A DNA stretch of 64,000 bases, taken from Suilimivivens sp045586385. GTDB taxonomy: Bacteria > Bacillota > Clostridia > Lachnospirales > Lachnospiraceae. Made by a program: the position numbers and the translations under genes. The DNA lies in NCBI GenBank assembly GCA_045586385.1, contig JAZNAE010000086.1:1-64000 (forward strand), read 5' to 3'. Positions 52,306 to 60,692 of this stretch are shown here, one piece after another; the stretch's first letter is position 1; each line of letters begins with the position of its first letter. The notes beneath the pieces are model-generated. The model saw only the letters and a list, made by a program, of their open reading frames with translations. It did not search any database and was not told the DNA's origin.

Positions 52306-53517
52306 TTGTTAGAGATTATAACGAATGACGCTGAGGCTGCAGCCAAGATAATCGTAGTAGGTGTTGGTGGTGCAGGCAATAATGCTGTAAATAGAATGAT
52401 TGATGAAGATATTACAGGAGTAGAGTTTATCGGTATTAATACGGACAAGCAGGCATTACAGCTTTGTAAAGCACCGAAACTCCTTCAGATTGGGGAGAAG
52501 CTTACAAAAGGTCTGGGTGCAGGTGCAAAGCCTGAAATCGGACAGAAAGCAGCAGAAGAAAGTACGGAAGAAATATCTGCTGTATTAAAAGGTGCTGATA
52601 TGGTATTTGTTACCTGTGGTATGGGTGGTGGAACCGGAACCGGTGCAGCACCTGTGGTAGCAAAGCTTGCTAAGGACATGGGTATTCTAACCGTTGGTGT
52701 TGTAACCAAGCCTTTCCGTTTCGAAGCTAAGGCACGTATGGTAAATGCCATCAGCGGTATTGAGAGAATTAAGGATAATGTAGATACCTTAATTGTTATC
52801 CCCAATGATAAATTACTTGAAATCGTGGACAGACGTACCACAATGCCCGATGCACTTAAGAAGGCTGATGAAGTACTTCAGCAGGCAGTGCAGGGAATCA
52901 CTGATTTGATTAATGTTCCTGCAGTCATTAACCTTGACTTTGCTGATGTTCAGACTGTTATGAAGGACAAGGGTATTGCACATATCGGTATCGGTGAAGG
53001 TAAGGGTGATGATAAGGCAAGCGAAGCAGTTAAGATGGCTGTGGAAAGTCCCTTGCTCGAAACCACTATTTCCGGCGCTACACATGTTATTATCAATGTA
53101 TCCGGTGATATTACTCTTGCAGATGCATCCGATGCAGCAAGTTATGTTCAGGAACTTGCAGGAGATGATGTTAATATTATCTTTGGTGCTATGTATGATG
53201 AAAGTAAATCAGATACATGTACGATTACGGTAATTGCGACCGGACTTGAGGATGATACACTTCCTACCAATAAGCCTGTTTCTCCTTATGGTACTTTTGC
53301 AAATAAGTATGTGAAACCGGTTACTCCCAATATTTCTTTAAAGCCTGCGAATATGAATCAGAGCGGAGAAGTGAAGTTGATGGGACATTTCGGACAGCCG
53401 CAGGCACAGCCTCAAGCACCGAAGAAACCTGTTGTAGGAATTACGAATCCCGGTGATATCAGAAGCAATGTAACAAACAAGCCGCTTAATATCCCGGACT
53501 TCTTACAGAAGAAATAG
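52306..53517 (+). CDS. ftsZ: Cell division GTPase FtsZ
   Basis: 403 residues from TTG 52306, with AAGGAGGA 7 nt upstream. IVVGVGGAGNNAVNRMI and the tubulin loop GMGGGTGTGAAPVVA (about 104-118) are clear. A short linker and the conserved C-terminal peptide LNIPDFLQKK end the protein. It forms the Z ring. Confidence 0.97.
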   Translation: MLEIITNDAEAAAKIIVVGVGGAGNNAVNRMIDEDITGVEFIGINTDKQALQLCKAPKLLQIGEKLTKGLGAGAKPEIGQKAAEESTEEISAVLKGADMVFVTCGMGGGTGTGAAPVVAKLAKDMGILTVGVVTKPFRFEAKARMVNAISGIERIKDNVDTLIVIPNDKLLEIVDRRTTMPDALKKADEVLQQAVQGITDLINVPAVINLDFADVQTVMKDKGIAHIGIGEGKGDDKASEAVKMAVESPLLETTISGATHVIINVSGDITLADASDAASYVQELAGDDVNIIFGAMYDESKSDTCTITVIATGLEDDTLPTNKPVSPYGTFANKYVKPVTPNISLKPANMNQSGEVKLMGHFGQPQAQPQAPKKPVVGITNPGDIRSNVTNKPLNIPDFLQKK

Positions 53518-53616
53518 AAACGAATCAGAATAATAAGAATGAAAAGGCTGTATATCAGGTATTATATTTGATGTGCAGCCTTTATTGTTGAAAGAATGTG
53601 AAAGGAAAAGTCAGTT

Positions 53617-54894
53617 ATGGGAAACGGATATCCACAGGCAGAGGAATGCCTTGCATTTATTGACAAATGTACCAGTTGTTATCATGTTGTAAAGAATATA
53701 GAGGATTTTTTGAAAGAACAGGAATTTTCTGAGTTAAAGGAAACAGAAAATTATGTGATTTCAAAGGGCGGAAAATATTATGTAAAAAGAAATGATTCGT
53801 CCTTGATTGCTTTCCGTGTGCCGAGAGATGAAATGAAAGGCTTTCATATAATGGCGTCTCACAGTGATTCACCTTCATTCAAAGTAAAAGCGGAATCTGA
53901 GCAGAAAGTAGAAGAGGCTTATGTAAAATTGAACGTAGAGCCTTACGGCGGTGCAATTTATGCTACTTGGCTTGACAGAGCGTTGTCCGTAGCAGGAAGA
54001 GTTGTTTGCCGGGAGGAAGATGTGCTGGTTTCCAAGACGGTAGATGTGGATGAAGACTTATTGGTAATTCCAAACCTTGCCATTCATATGAACCGCGAAA
54101 TGAACAAACAGCTTAGCTATAATCCGCAGATTGATTTACAACCCCTTATGTATGCAGGCAGTGGTGATAACATTTTGATGAAAAAGATTGCAGGATATGC
54201 CGGAGTAAAGGAAGAAGATATATTTGGTAAGGATTTATTCCTTTATGTAAGAGAAAAAGGGAAGCTTGCGGGGGCAGAAAAGGAAATGATGATTTCACCC
54301 AGGTTAGATGATCAGGAATGCGTTTTTGCTTCCGTAAAAGGGTTACTTGCAAGTGCTCCGGAGCAATATGTTTCTGTATGCGCGGTGTTTGACAATGAAG
54401 AGGTGGGCAGTCTTACCAGACAGGGTGCTTCATCTACCTTCTTAAAGGATACATTAGAAAGAGTGAGAGAGGCATTAGGAATATCCCAGACAGATTATCT
54501 TAGAATGTTGGCAAACAGTTTCATGATATCTGCTGACAATGCCCATGCGCTTCATCCAAATCATCCGGAGAAAGCAGACCCCACCAACCGGCCATGCTTA
54601 AACAAGGGGATTGTGATTAAATACCATGGCGGTCAGAAATATACTACGGATGCTTATACAGAAGCTGTGATGAAGAAGTTGTGTGAAGAAGCTGATGTAT
54701 CATATCAGACTTACTGTAACCGTTCGGATGTGCCGGGAGGATCAACCCTCGGAAATATTTCAGAATCCCAGGTTTCCATCCCTTGCGTCGATATCGGATT
54801 GCCGCAGCTTGCCATGCATTCAGCGGTAGAATGTGCCGGAAGTAAAGATCTTTCGGACCTGATTAAGATTGCACAGTTATTTTTTGCACAATAA
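53617..54894 (+). CDS. apeB: M18 family aminopeptidase
   Basis: 425 residues. Metal-binding and catalytic blocks are MASHSDSPSFKVK (near 86), SPRLDDQECVFA, VFDNEEVGSLTRQGASS and the late CVDIGLPQLAMHSAVE. This is the DAPC/ApeB family. A cytosolic zinc aminopeptidase. The first half-unit of the 53-bp hairpin array overlaps its 3' end. Confidence 0.9.
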   Translation: MGNGYPQAEECLAFIDKCTSCYHVVKNIEDFLKEQEFSELKETENYVISKGGKYYVKRNDSSLIAFRVPRDEMKGFHIMASHSDSPSFKVKAESEQKVEEAYVKLNVEPYGGAIYATWLDRALSVAGRVVCREEDVLVSKTVDVDEDLLVIPNLAIHMNREMNKQLSYNPQIDLQPLMYAGSGDNILMKKIAGYAGVKEEDIFGKDLFLYVREKGKLAGAEKEMMISPRLDDQECVFASVKGLLASAPEQYVSVCAVFDNEEVGSLTRQGASSTFLKDTLERVREALGISQTDYLRMLANSFMISADNAHALHPNHPEKADPTNRPCLNKGIVIKYHGGQKYTTDAYTEAVMKKLCEEADVSYQTYCNRSDVPGGSTLGNISESQVSIPCVDIGLPQLAMHSAVECAGSKDLSDLIKIAQLFFAQ

Positions 54895-54906
54895 TGATAG
54901 GTCAAA

Positions 54907-55213
54907 AAACCAATTAAGCAAAGAAATATTCGGTTTAGTTGGGATAAAAAAGCGGAGAATATCCAACTAATATCGGGAAATGTTGAATTAGTTGGTACTT
55001 TGATTTGCAAATTCACCAACCAAACATTTAAAATCATAGATTCGTTGGTGTTTTAGTTTGAAATTCTACCAACGAAACACTTGAAAGTATAGAACAGTTG
55101 GTATTTGGATTTGAAATGCTACCAACAAAATTCCGAAAGAATGAAATTAATTGGTATGAACAACTGAAAACATACCAACTAAATTACAAAATTATAATAA
55201 TAGTTGGTAAAAT
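54907..55213 (+). repeat. 53-bp tandem hairpin-repeat array
   Basis: Units begin at 54936, 54989, 55042, 55095 and 55148 and a truncated one at 55201, each exactly 53 bp apart. A half unit (right arm ACCAAT at 54909) precedes them. Each has arms [AC]GTTGGT and ACCAAC[TG], 18-20 bp apart, then an AAACAYTTGAAAG-like linker. Units differ at many positions but the arms pair in all, with compensating changes (CGTTGGT/ACCAACG; TTGGTATG/CATACCAA). 53 is not a multiple of three, so it is not coding. Function unknown. Confidence 0.85.
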
Positions 55214-55216
55214 TTT

Positions 55217-55311
55217 CCCATATAGACTTATATTTACTTGCAATGGTAAGAAAGCACGTGAAATTCTCGTATCCATCTTCTACTCATACACTCATTAACA
55301 CTCTATATGGG
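55217..55311. repeat. 9-bp inverted repeat flanking about 77 bp
   Basis: CCCATATAG (55217-55225) and CTATATGGG (55303-55311) are perfect inverted copies right after the hairpin array. It could be a long-range RNA stem or chance. No gene is seen between them. Confidence 0.4.
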
Positions 55312-55374
55312 TAGAATTATCTCAATAACCTTCAGTGAGCAGGTGCATTTACCATGCCGATATATCGCATGCAT

Positions 55375-55417
55375 AAACTCCCATTTAGGAATACATTTCC
55401 TAAATGGGAGTTTTTTT
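55375..55417 (+). terminator. Strong terminator after the hairpin array
   Basis: A perfect 16-bp stem (55375-55390 / 55398-55413) and a run of seven Ts (55411-55417). It ends any transcript from the aminopeptidase and array before the spoIIGA promoter. Confidence 0.92.
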
Positions 55418-55470
55418 GAATTTAGACTTGTCATATTTGTGCGATAAATAACGTGCTTTGTGAAGATGTT

Positions 55471-55503
55471 TTGACAAATTATGAAGTTGAGAATGGTTAT
55501 AAT
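55471..55503 (+). promoter_or_regulatory. spoIIG-type promoter with an overlapping Spo0A-box-like -35
   Basis: TTGACA (55471-55476) and TATAAT (55498-55503) are separated by 21 bp, too long for normal sigma-A use. The B. subtilis spoIIG promoter has a similarly long spacer and is activated by Spo0A. TTTTGACAAAT over the -35 matches the reverse 0A box TTCGACAAA at eight of nine positions. Confidence 0.65.
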
Positions 55504-55533
55504 GGGGTAGTACCAAAGAAAAGGAGGTGACAA

Positions 55534-56340
55534 TTGCAAAACGTACTATATATTGACAGTATCTTTTTGATAAATTTCGTAATGGATTTATATCTCCTCA
55601 CGCTTACTGCAAAAACATTAAAGAAGTCTGCCACATTCTTAAGACTTTTGTCAGCAAGTTTCATAGGGGCACTGGGATATTGTCTGGTGATTGTGTGTTT
55701 GCAGGTTTCGTATACATATAGAATTATTTTCGGAATGTTTCCCATAACCGTAGTGATGCTGAAGGTCAGTTGCAGTGTAAAAGGGGTAAAGGAACTGATT
55801 TACGGAGCAGGCTATCTGTTTACTTATGCATTTTGCCTTGGAGGGTTCATGTTGTTTTTAAGAAGCAGATGTTCCCTTATGGCAAAGCATGAGAATTCTG
55901 TCTGGCTTATTTTGCTGGTCGGTTATGCAGGCTTCCGATTATGTATGTTCGGAATCGGTAAAGTGAAAGAAAAAAAGCAAAATCATTTTTGCACCGTAAA
56001 GATAAAAGGCGATGAAGAAATGCTCACGGTTTATGGATTGATTGATACGGGAAATGGTCTTACGGACCCTCTCAGTGGAAAACCGGTTGCCATTTTGGAA
56101 GAAGAAATATGGCAAAAAATGCAATGGGCACAAAAAGCTGATAAATATAAAGTGATTCCTTTTCACAGTATCGGAAAGGAACATGGTATTCTTGAAGGTT
56201 ATGAAATAGAAGGCCTTCAAATTGAATATGAAGAGGAAAAAAAGGAATTAAGTCGGGTACTTGTAGCGGTGTATAAAGGAAAACTTTCGGTAAAAGGGGA
56301 ATATCGGATTATTTTACCGCCACAGTGGCTTGCTTCCTAA
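55534..56340 (+). CDS. spoIIGA: Sigma-E processing peptidase SpoIIGA
   Basis: 268 residues from TTG 55534 with AAGGAGGTG upstream. Five N-terminal membrane segments (about 1-145), then an aspartic-protease-like domain with the GLIDTGNGLTDPLSGKPV motif (catalytic Asp). It cleaves pro-sigma E in the mother cell on a forespore signal. sigE lies just downstream. Confidence 0.93.
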   Translation: MQNVLYIDSIFLINFVMDLYLLTLTAKTLKKSATFLRLLSASFIGALGYCLVIVCLQVSYTYRIIFGMFPITVVMLKVSCSVKGVKELIYGAGYLFTYAFCLGGFMLFLRSRCSLMAKHENSVWLILLVGYAGFRLCMFGIGKVKEKKQNHFCTVKIKGDEEMLTVYGLIDTGNGLTDPLSGKPVAILEEEIWQKMQWAQKADKYKVIPFHSIGKEHGILEGYEIEGLQIEYEEEKKELSRVLVAVYKGKLSVKGEYRIILPPQWLAS

Positions 56341-56409
56341 AAGCAGTTTGTGATTGCATTGCATCAGAAACTGCATGAAATATAAGCAATGCAGAAAAGA
56401 GGAAAGAAT

Positions 56410-57153
56410 ATGGTTTTTAAAGTAGCAATACCGGGAAAGGTACAGTTTAAATTATATAGAAGAGAACCCGGATTATTATTATCAAAGCAGGGGGATATTC
56501 ACTACATAGGAGGTACGGAAGTATTGCCGCCGCCTTTGGAATCAGAAAAAGAAAATGCAGTCATCAGTGATCTTGGAACGGAATACAGTGATGAAGCAAA
56601 AGCCATATTAATAGAACACAATTTGCGTCTGGTGGTATATATTGCAAAGAAGTTTGATAATACCGGAGTGGGAGTAGAGGATTTAATATCGATCGGAACA
56701 ATCGGACTCATTAAGTCTATTAATACGTTTAACCCGGATAAGAACATCAAACTTGCCACTTATGCTTCCAGATGTATTGAAAATGAAATATTAATGTATT
56801 TGAGAAGAAATAACAAAACAAAAATGGAAGTATCCATTGATGAACCGCTGAATGTGGACTGGGACGGAAATGAACTTTTGCTTTCCGATATTTTGGGAAC
56901 GGATGAGGATGTCATATACAAAGATATTGAAAGTGAAGTGGAAAGAAAACTGCTGATGAAGGCAATCGGAAAACTTTCTGAGAGAGAGCAGACTATTGTG
57001 AATCTGCGGTTTGGGTTCGGAACACCGGACGGTAGGGAACTGACCCAAAAAGAAGTGGCGGAGCTTCTTGGAATTTCACAGTCCTACATATCAAGATTGG
57101 AAAAGAAAATTATGAAACGTCTGAAAAAGGAATTGGATAAGGACAGCTATTAG
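56410..57153 (+). CDS. sigE: Sporulation sigma factor SigE
   Basis: 247 residues from ATG 56410 (AGAGGA 7 nt upstream; an in-frame ATG at 56389 lacks a site). The N-terminal pro-sequence is followed by LPPPLESEKENAVI, the sigma-E region 2 block VGVEDLISIGTIGLIKSINTFNPDKNIKLATYASRCIENEILMYLRR and region 4 (TQKEVAELLGISQSYISRLEKKIMKRLK). It directs mother-cell genes. It ends in a shared terminator. Confidence 0.95.
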   Translation: MVFKVAIPGKVQFKLYRREPGLLLSKQGDIHYIGGTEVLPPPLESEKENAVISDLGTEYSDEAKAILIEHNLRLVVYIAKKFDNTGVGVEDLISIGTIGLIKSINTFNPDKNIKLATYASRCIENEILMYLRRNNKTKMEVSIDEPLNVDWDGNELLLSDILGTDEDVIYKDIESEVERKLLMKAIGKLSEREQTIVNLRFGFGTPDGRELTQKEVAELLGISQSYISRLEKKIMKRLKKELDKDSY

Positions 57154-57162
57154 GCTGTCCTT
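57139..57162. terminator. Bidirectional terminator between sigE and sigG
   Basis: A perfect 9-bp stem AAGGACAGC (57139-57147) / GCTGTCCTT (57154-57162); the sigE stop lies in the loop and the sigG stop 4 bp beyond. Confidence 0.7.
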
Positions 57163-57165
57163 TGT

Positions 57166-57669
57166 TTATGCACTCAAATAATTTTTCATAACCTTTAGGG
57201 CATTTTTTTCCAGCCTGCTGACCTGTGCCTGTGAAATGCCTATCATATCGGCCACTTCCATTTGCGTTTTTCCTTCAAAAAAGCGTAAGGATATGATTTC
57301 CGATTCTCTTTCATTTAAACGTTTCATTGCCTCACTTAAAGAGAGATGTTCTACCCAATTTTCTTCTTTATTTTTTTTGTCGCTGATTTGATCCATAACA
57401 TAAAGAGTATCTCCGCCGTCCGTAAACACCGGTTCATAAAGACTCATGGGATTTTGAATAGCGTCCAGTGCATAGACAATATCTTCTTTCGGTATGCCGA
57501 TTTCATCGGCAATTTCCGTGATGGTGGGTTCTTTCATATTGCGTTTAATCAGGTTTTCTTTGGCATAGATTGCTTTATATGCAGTGTCTTTTAAGGAGCG
57601 GCTTACGCGTATGGAATTATTATCCCGAAGAAATCGTCTGATTTCACCAATAATCATAGGAATGAACAT
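57166..57669 (-). pseudogene. sigG: Sporulation sigma factor SigG, 3' part, interrupted
   Basis: Only 167 of an expected about 257 residues. It starts at (V)PMIIGEIRRFLRDNNSIRVSRSL, keeps region 3 (EPTITEIADEIGIPKEDIVYALDAIQNP, VMDQISDKKNKEENW) and all of region 4 (EGKTQMEVADMIGISQAQVSRLEKNALKVMKNYL). Region 2, including -10 recognition, is missing. An in-frame TGA lies just upstream, and prophage DNA begins at that break. No ribosome binding site precedes the first Met. The 5' part is expected beyond the prophage. Confidence 0.85.
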
Positions 57670-57807
57670 AACTTGTCATAAAAATAAATAGTAATATCCT
57701 ACAAAATTTAGTATATCACCAATGGATTAATTTTACAAAAAATTTTGCATTTAAAGTCAAAAAGTAGGTCTATATACAGACATGAATAAAATATTTATAT
57801 AGATTTT

Positions 57808-57820
57808 AACAACAGTTTAG
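57808..57820 (+). repeat. Shufflon site A
   Basis: AACAACAGTTTAG, followed by GTGG as in site B. Inverted relative to sites C, D and E. Confidence 0.85.
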
Positions 57821-58269
57821 GTGGAATTTCATTACACGAAAATCCTACAATCGAAGGGGTGGTACAAGAAGGTTTGTACTATATGGGTGCTGATTCAGTA
57901 TTAAAAAAATTGGGTAACAATGGCACTTTTTGTATTACAAATTTAGTTCTTTATGACTCTATTTCTGGTAGTGCTCCTGAAGCAAATGATAAGGGAAATT
58001 TATCTATTTCAGGTTCTGGGAGAAGTAATTTTGAAATAGATACTAAAAATTTTAAAACCTTACATGTAGGAACGATTACGGGTAATAATTCAACTATTAG
58101 TGTAAATAATGTAACAACAAACAGCAATGCTATAATTGACCTTACAGATGTAAATACCGTTACAATATCTTTTTCTTTTTCAATTTCTGCTTCTAAAGAT
58201 GTTACTTATGGTAATGGTAGCGCAAGTAATTCAGGTACTACTACTATATCTTCATTAATATTTGAATAA
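57808..58269 (+). pseudogene. Silent tail-fibre C-terminal cassette A
   Basis: The frame opens at the recombination site (codons N-N-S-L-G-G) with no start codon and runs 153 codons (HENPTIEGVVQEGLYYMGADSVLKKLGNNG..., Ser/Asn/Thr-rich) to the stop. GADSVL parallels the expressed gene's GADSVLPF. Inversion against the expressed gene would fuse it in frame. Confidence 0.8.
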
Positions 58270-58286
58270 TGGTTTTACAATTACGT

Positions 58287-58657
58287 TTAACCAAACGCAA
58301 CGCACAATAAAGATATATTTGACGAATAAGTAACCATAATTCCATTGTCTGTAATCTCTTTTATATTAAATCCTGCAGTATTTGCAATACCAAAATCATA
58401 AGCGGTATCGGCGTAATAATGTTTTTGTGGATTGTAGTCCTCGGAATACCAAATTGCGTTCCAACCACTTAATACAAATAAAACAAATTTTGGTCTAAAT
58501 CCAAATTGAATATGGTTATCAGAGGAACTAATACTTATATTTTTGCTAAAAAAGTTAAGCGAACTAAAAGGGGTAACTGTATCTGCACCTGCCTTAATGT
58601 AACCATAGTTACCATTTTCATCTACACCAAATTGTAAACCGCCTAAACTGTTGATTT
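58287..58657 (-). pseudogene. Silent tail-fibre C-terminal cassette E
   Basis: Read on the minus strand from the site, codons I-N-S-L-G-G-L lead into QFGVDENGNYGYIKAGADTVTPFSSLNFF and on through about 120 codons to the stop at 58287-58289 (SLLCVAFG). No start codon. The GADTVTPF motif matches GADSVLPF and GADTVFPF of the other versions, so the same domain is being swapped. Confidence 0.8.
58643..58655 (-). repeat. Shufflon site E
   Basis: Reverse complement reads ATCAACAGTTTAG; one or two changes from the consensus at its 5' edge. Confidence 0.75.
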
Positions 58658-58664
58658 CAATAGT

Positions 58665-59033
58665 TTAAATTCCATAAATTTTATATGGTATACAATATGA
58701 CGCATTTGCATTTGCATTCATTACTAGATATCCCGCATGGAAAGTGATTGTATCACCCAAAATTTGCATTAAACGCATACTATAATAAGTATCTGTATAA
58801 TATGCTGACAATGTATTATCTACATTATTTTTGTATATTTGTACGCTAGGTGTTATGCCATTACTGTGCATACTTGAACCACCATAAGTTTCAATCATGA
58901 TATATTCATAATCGGACAACCCTTCAATATTTAATGTTTGATGTTGAAATGAATTGTCGGGGTTTGGGTTAGTCCATAAAAGTGTTGGGCTATCAAGTCC
59001 ACCGCCAAAGGTTTTCCATTCAGACCATGCCAT
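58665..59033 (-). CDS. Small tail-fibre-like protein within the switching region
   Basis: 122 residues from its own ATG (MAWSEWKTFGGGLDSPTLLWTNPNPDN). Beta-rich, with a tail similar in style to phage receptor-binding tips (HAGYLVMNANANASYCIPYKIYGI). It follows cassette D by 2 bp and would travel with it. It may be an alternative fibre tip or a fibre assembly partner. Confidence 0.65.
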   Translation of the reverse strand: MAWSEWKTFGGGLDSPTLLWTNPNPDNSFQHQTLNIEGLSDYEYIMIETYGGSSMHSNGITPSVQIYKNNVDNTLSAYYTDTYYSMRLMQILGDTITFHAGYLVMNANANASYCIPYKIYGI

Positions 59034-59035
59034 AA

Positions 59036-59122
59036 TTACACCCCCTCTGTATAAACGGAGTATTGTAATTTACCGTCTGCAGTTACTTGGAATTTTACTT
59101 TACCGTTTGCTAAACTGCTGTT
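59036..59122 (-). pseudogene. Silent tail-fibre C-terminal cassette D
   Basis: A headless frame of 28 codons starting N-S-S-L-A-N-G-K-V-K-F and ending in YTEGV-stop. NSSLANGKVKFQVTADGKL parallels NNSLAKVKTYVGEDGKL of the expressed gene. The next gene (58665-59033) starts right after it, so cassette D would give a short fibre plus a second product. Confidence 0.75.
59110..59122 (-). repeat. Shufflon site D
   Basis: Reverse complement reads AACAGCAGTTTAG, one base from the consensus AACAACAGTTTAG. It lies 64 bp downstream of the recombinase gene stop. Confidence 0.75.
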
Positions 59123-59185
59123 AAATATAACGAAATCGTAAAAAAATAGGGTTACATATTTCTATAACCCTATTATATTTTTTCT

Positions 59186-60202
59186 TTATGAGCATTTTGT
59201 TACCATATAATGAATATCATTATCACATATAGATAAGTAAAATTGCTCAGTAGTACGAATGGTTTTGTGACCTAATAATTTAGCAATATCCGTTATATCC
59301 ATTCCCATACGCTTCATTCTAGTTGCCATTGTCTTCCTAAACAAATGTACACTACAATGTCTATTTATTTCCGCTTGATAGCAATATTTTTGTATCAATT
59401 TTTCAATAGAACAATTTTTCATCTTACATATCTTACCATTACTTTTCTTTTTATTAACAAATACATATGGATTATTATCTTTTCTTGTAGATAAATAATT
59501 AAGCAGATGTTCTTTTGCATTAGAGTCTAAATAAACTTTTCTCCAACTATTTGTTTTAGTAGCATATATGTTTATTTCATCCTTACTAAAATCAATATTA
59601 TCTATCTTCAAATTTGAACACTCTGAAACACGCAAACCAGTGGATAACAATGTATCAATCAAAGCTAATGCTCTAGTGTCATTTTTACAACAATCTCTAA
59701 TTACTACAATTTCGTGATTAGTTAGAAAATCTTTTTTCTTTTCAATTCTTTTTATAGGTTTGATTTTTATAAAAATGTCCTTTGGTATAAATTCATTTTC
59801 ATATAACCATTTAAAGAAAGGTTTTAAAAATTTTCTTGAATTATCTACAGAAGTAGCAGTCATAGTTCCGCAATCCATCAAATTGTATAAATAATATTGA
59901 ATATCTTCTGGTATAATATCAGAATAATGTTTATTAATAAATCCAAAAAATCTATTTGTTTCACGCACATATTGTTCTAACGTATTCCTTGAAATACCTT
60001 CAAGACCTCTTTCAAACACGAATCTTCTTAATAGCTTTTCGTTTGGTATATTTTCTACAGGAACAATTTCAGTAGAATCTGTTGTAATTGTGTAACCATA
60101 TAAATTCCTATCCAAACATCTTTTAAGCACCTTAATTTCTTCATAGCCAATAACATCTGTCATTTCCATCAAAATTCTGTTTTTAATTTCTTCGTTCATC
60201 AC
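59186..60202 (-). CDS. Tyrosine recombinase of the tail-fibre switch
   Basis: 338 residues. The SAM-like core-binding domain is at about 55-150. The catalytic domain has R191 (TGLRVSECSNL), H286-x-x-R289 (HLFRKT), H312 (LLGHKTIRTT) and nucleophile Y322. It lies inside the segment bounded by inverted sites A/B and C, so it would itself be flipped by A-C inversion. It could instead be the prophage integrase, but its place among five identical sites favours the switch role. Confidence 0.85.
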   Translation of the reverse strand: MMNEEIKNRILMEMTDVIGYEEIKVLKRCLDRNLYGYTITTDSTEIVPVENIPNEKLLRRFVFERGLEGISRNTLEQYVRETNRFFGFINKHYSDIIPEDIQYYLYNLMDCGTMTATSVDNSRKFLKPFFKWLYENEFIPKDIFIKIKPIKRIEKKKDFLTNHEIVVIRDCCKNDTRALALIDTLLSTGLRVSECSNLKIDNIDFSKDEINIYATKTNSWRKVYLDSNAKEHLLNYLSTRKDNNPYVFVNKKKSNGKICKMKNCSIEKLIQKYCYQAEINRHCSVHLFRKTMATRMKRMGMDITDIAKLLGHKTIRTTEQFYLSICDNDIHYMVTKCS

Positions 60203-60267
60203 AATTCTCCTCCAATAAATATTTTTATAAATTTATATTCTCTATTTATCGGGGAGAATGTTAATTA

Positions 60268-60280
60268 AACAACAGTTTAG
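60268..60280 (+). repeat. Shufflon site B
   Basis: AACAACAGTTTAG followed by GTGG, the same 17 bp as site A. Inverted relative to site C 793 bp away. Confidence 0.85.
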
Positions 60281-60669
60281 GTGGCGTGTCGCAATTCATT
60301 GTTGACGAAACCACAGGTAAAATAACTGGTTATAAAACCGAGATTGGTGGTGCAGATACAGTATTCCCTTTTAGAGGTTTTCACGAAATAGATATTGTAT
60401 CTTCAAGGCTTACTTATACTGTAAATCTAGGTTTTAAACCTAAATTATTCAGAGGTTGTAGAGTTACTTGTGATGGAACTCATGGGATAATAAGTAGTGA
60501 TTTATTTAAAATTACCACTGGTTCAAGCGAAGGTAACATTTCAATTTCAGCCAATCCAACACAAACATATACTATATTAGATATTACTATATTGAATAAT
60601 GGTTTTACAATTACGTTTCCTTCTAGTCCAACATCATATGTTGGCAAGTGGGTAATTTATGCAGAATAA
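60268..60669 (+). pseudogene. Silent tail-fibre C-terminal cassette B
   Basis: The headless frame starts at the site as N-N-S-L-G-G-V-S and continues QFIVDETTGKITGYKTEIGGADTVFPFRGFHEID for 133 codons to the stop. An internal ATG (60286) is a chance Met in this frame. Inversion of 60268-61073 would replace the current fibre end with this one. Confidence 0.82.
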
Positions 60670-60692
60670 CTATAATGGTTTTTATAATGGTT

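Noticed and set aside
54907..55213. CRISPR array
   Set aside because: The whole 53-bp unit drifts together and the only constant parts are paired arms. There are no identical repeats alternating with unique spacers and no cas genes.
55098..55298. 66-residue ORF in the hairpin array
   Set aside because: It runs through repeat units whose 53-bp period breaks any reading frame, and it has no ribosome binding site.
59186..60202. Prophage integrase acting at sigG
   Set aside because: It is possible, but the gene is inside the set of five inversion sites and over 1.5 kb from the sigG junction. The fibre-switch role explains its place better. Not excluded.
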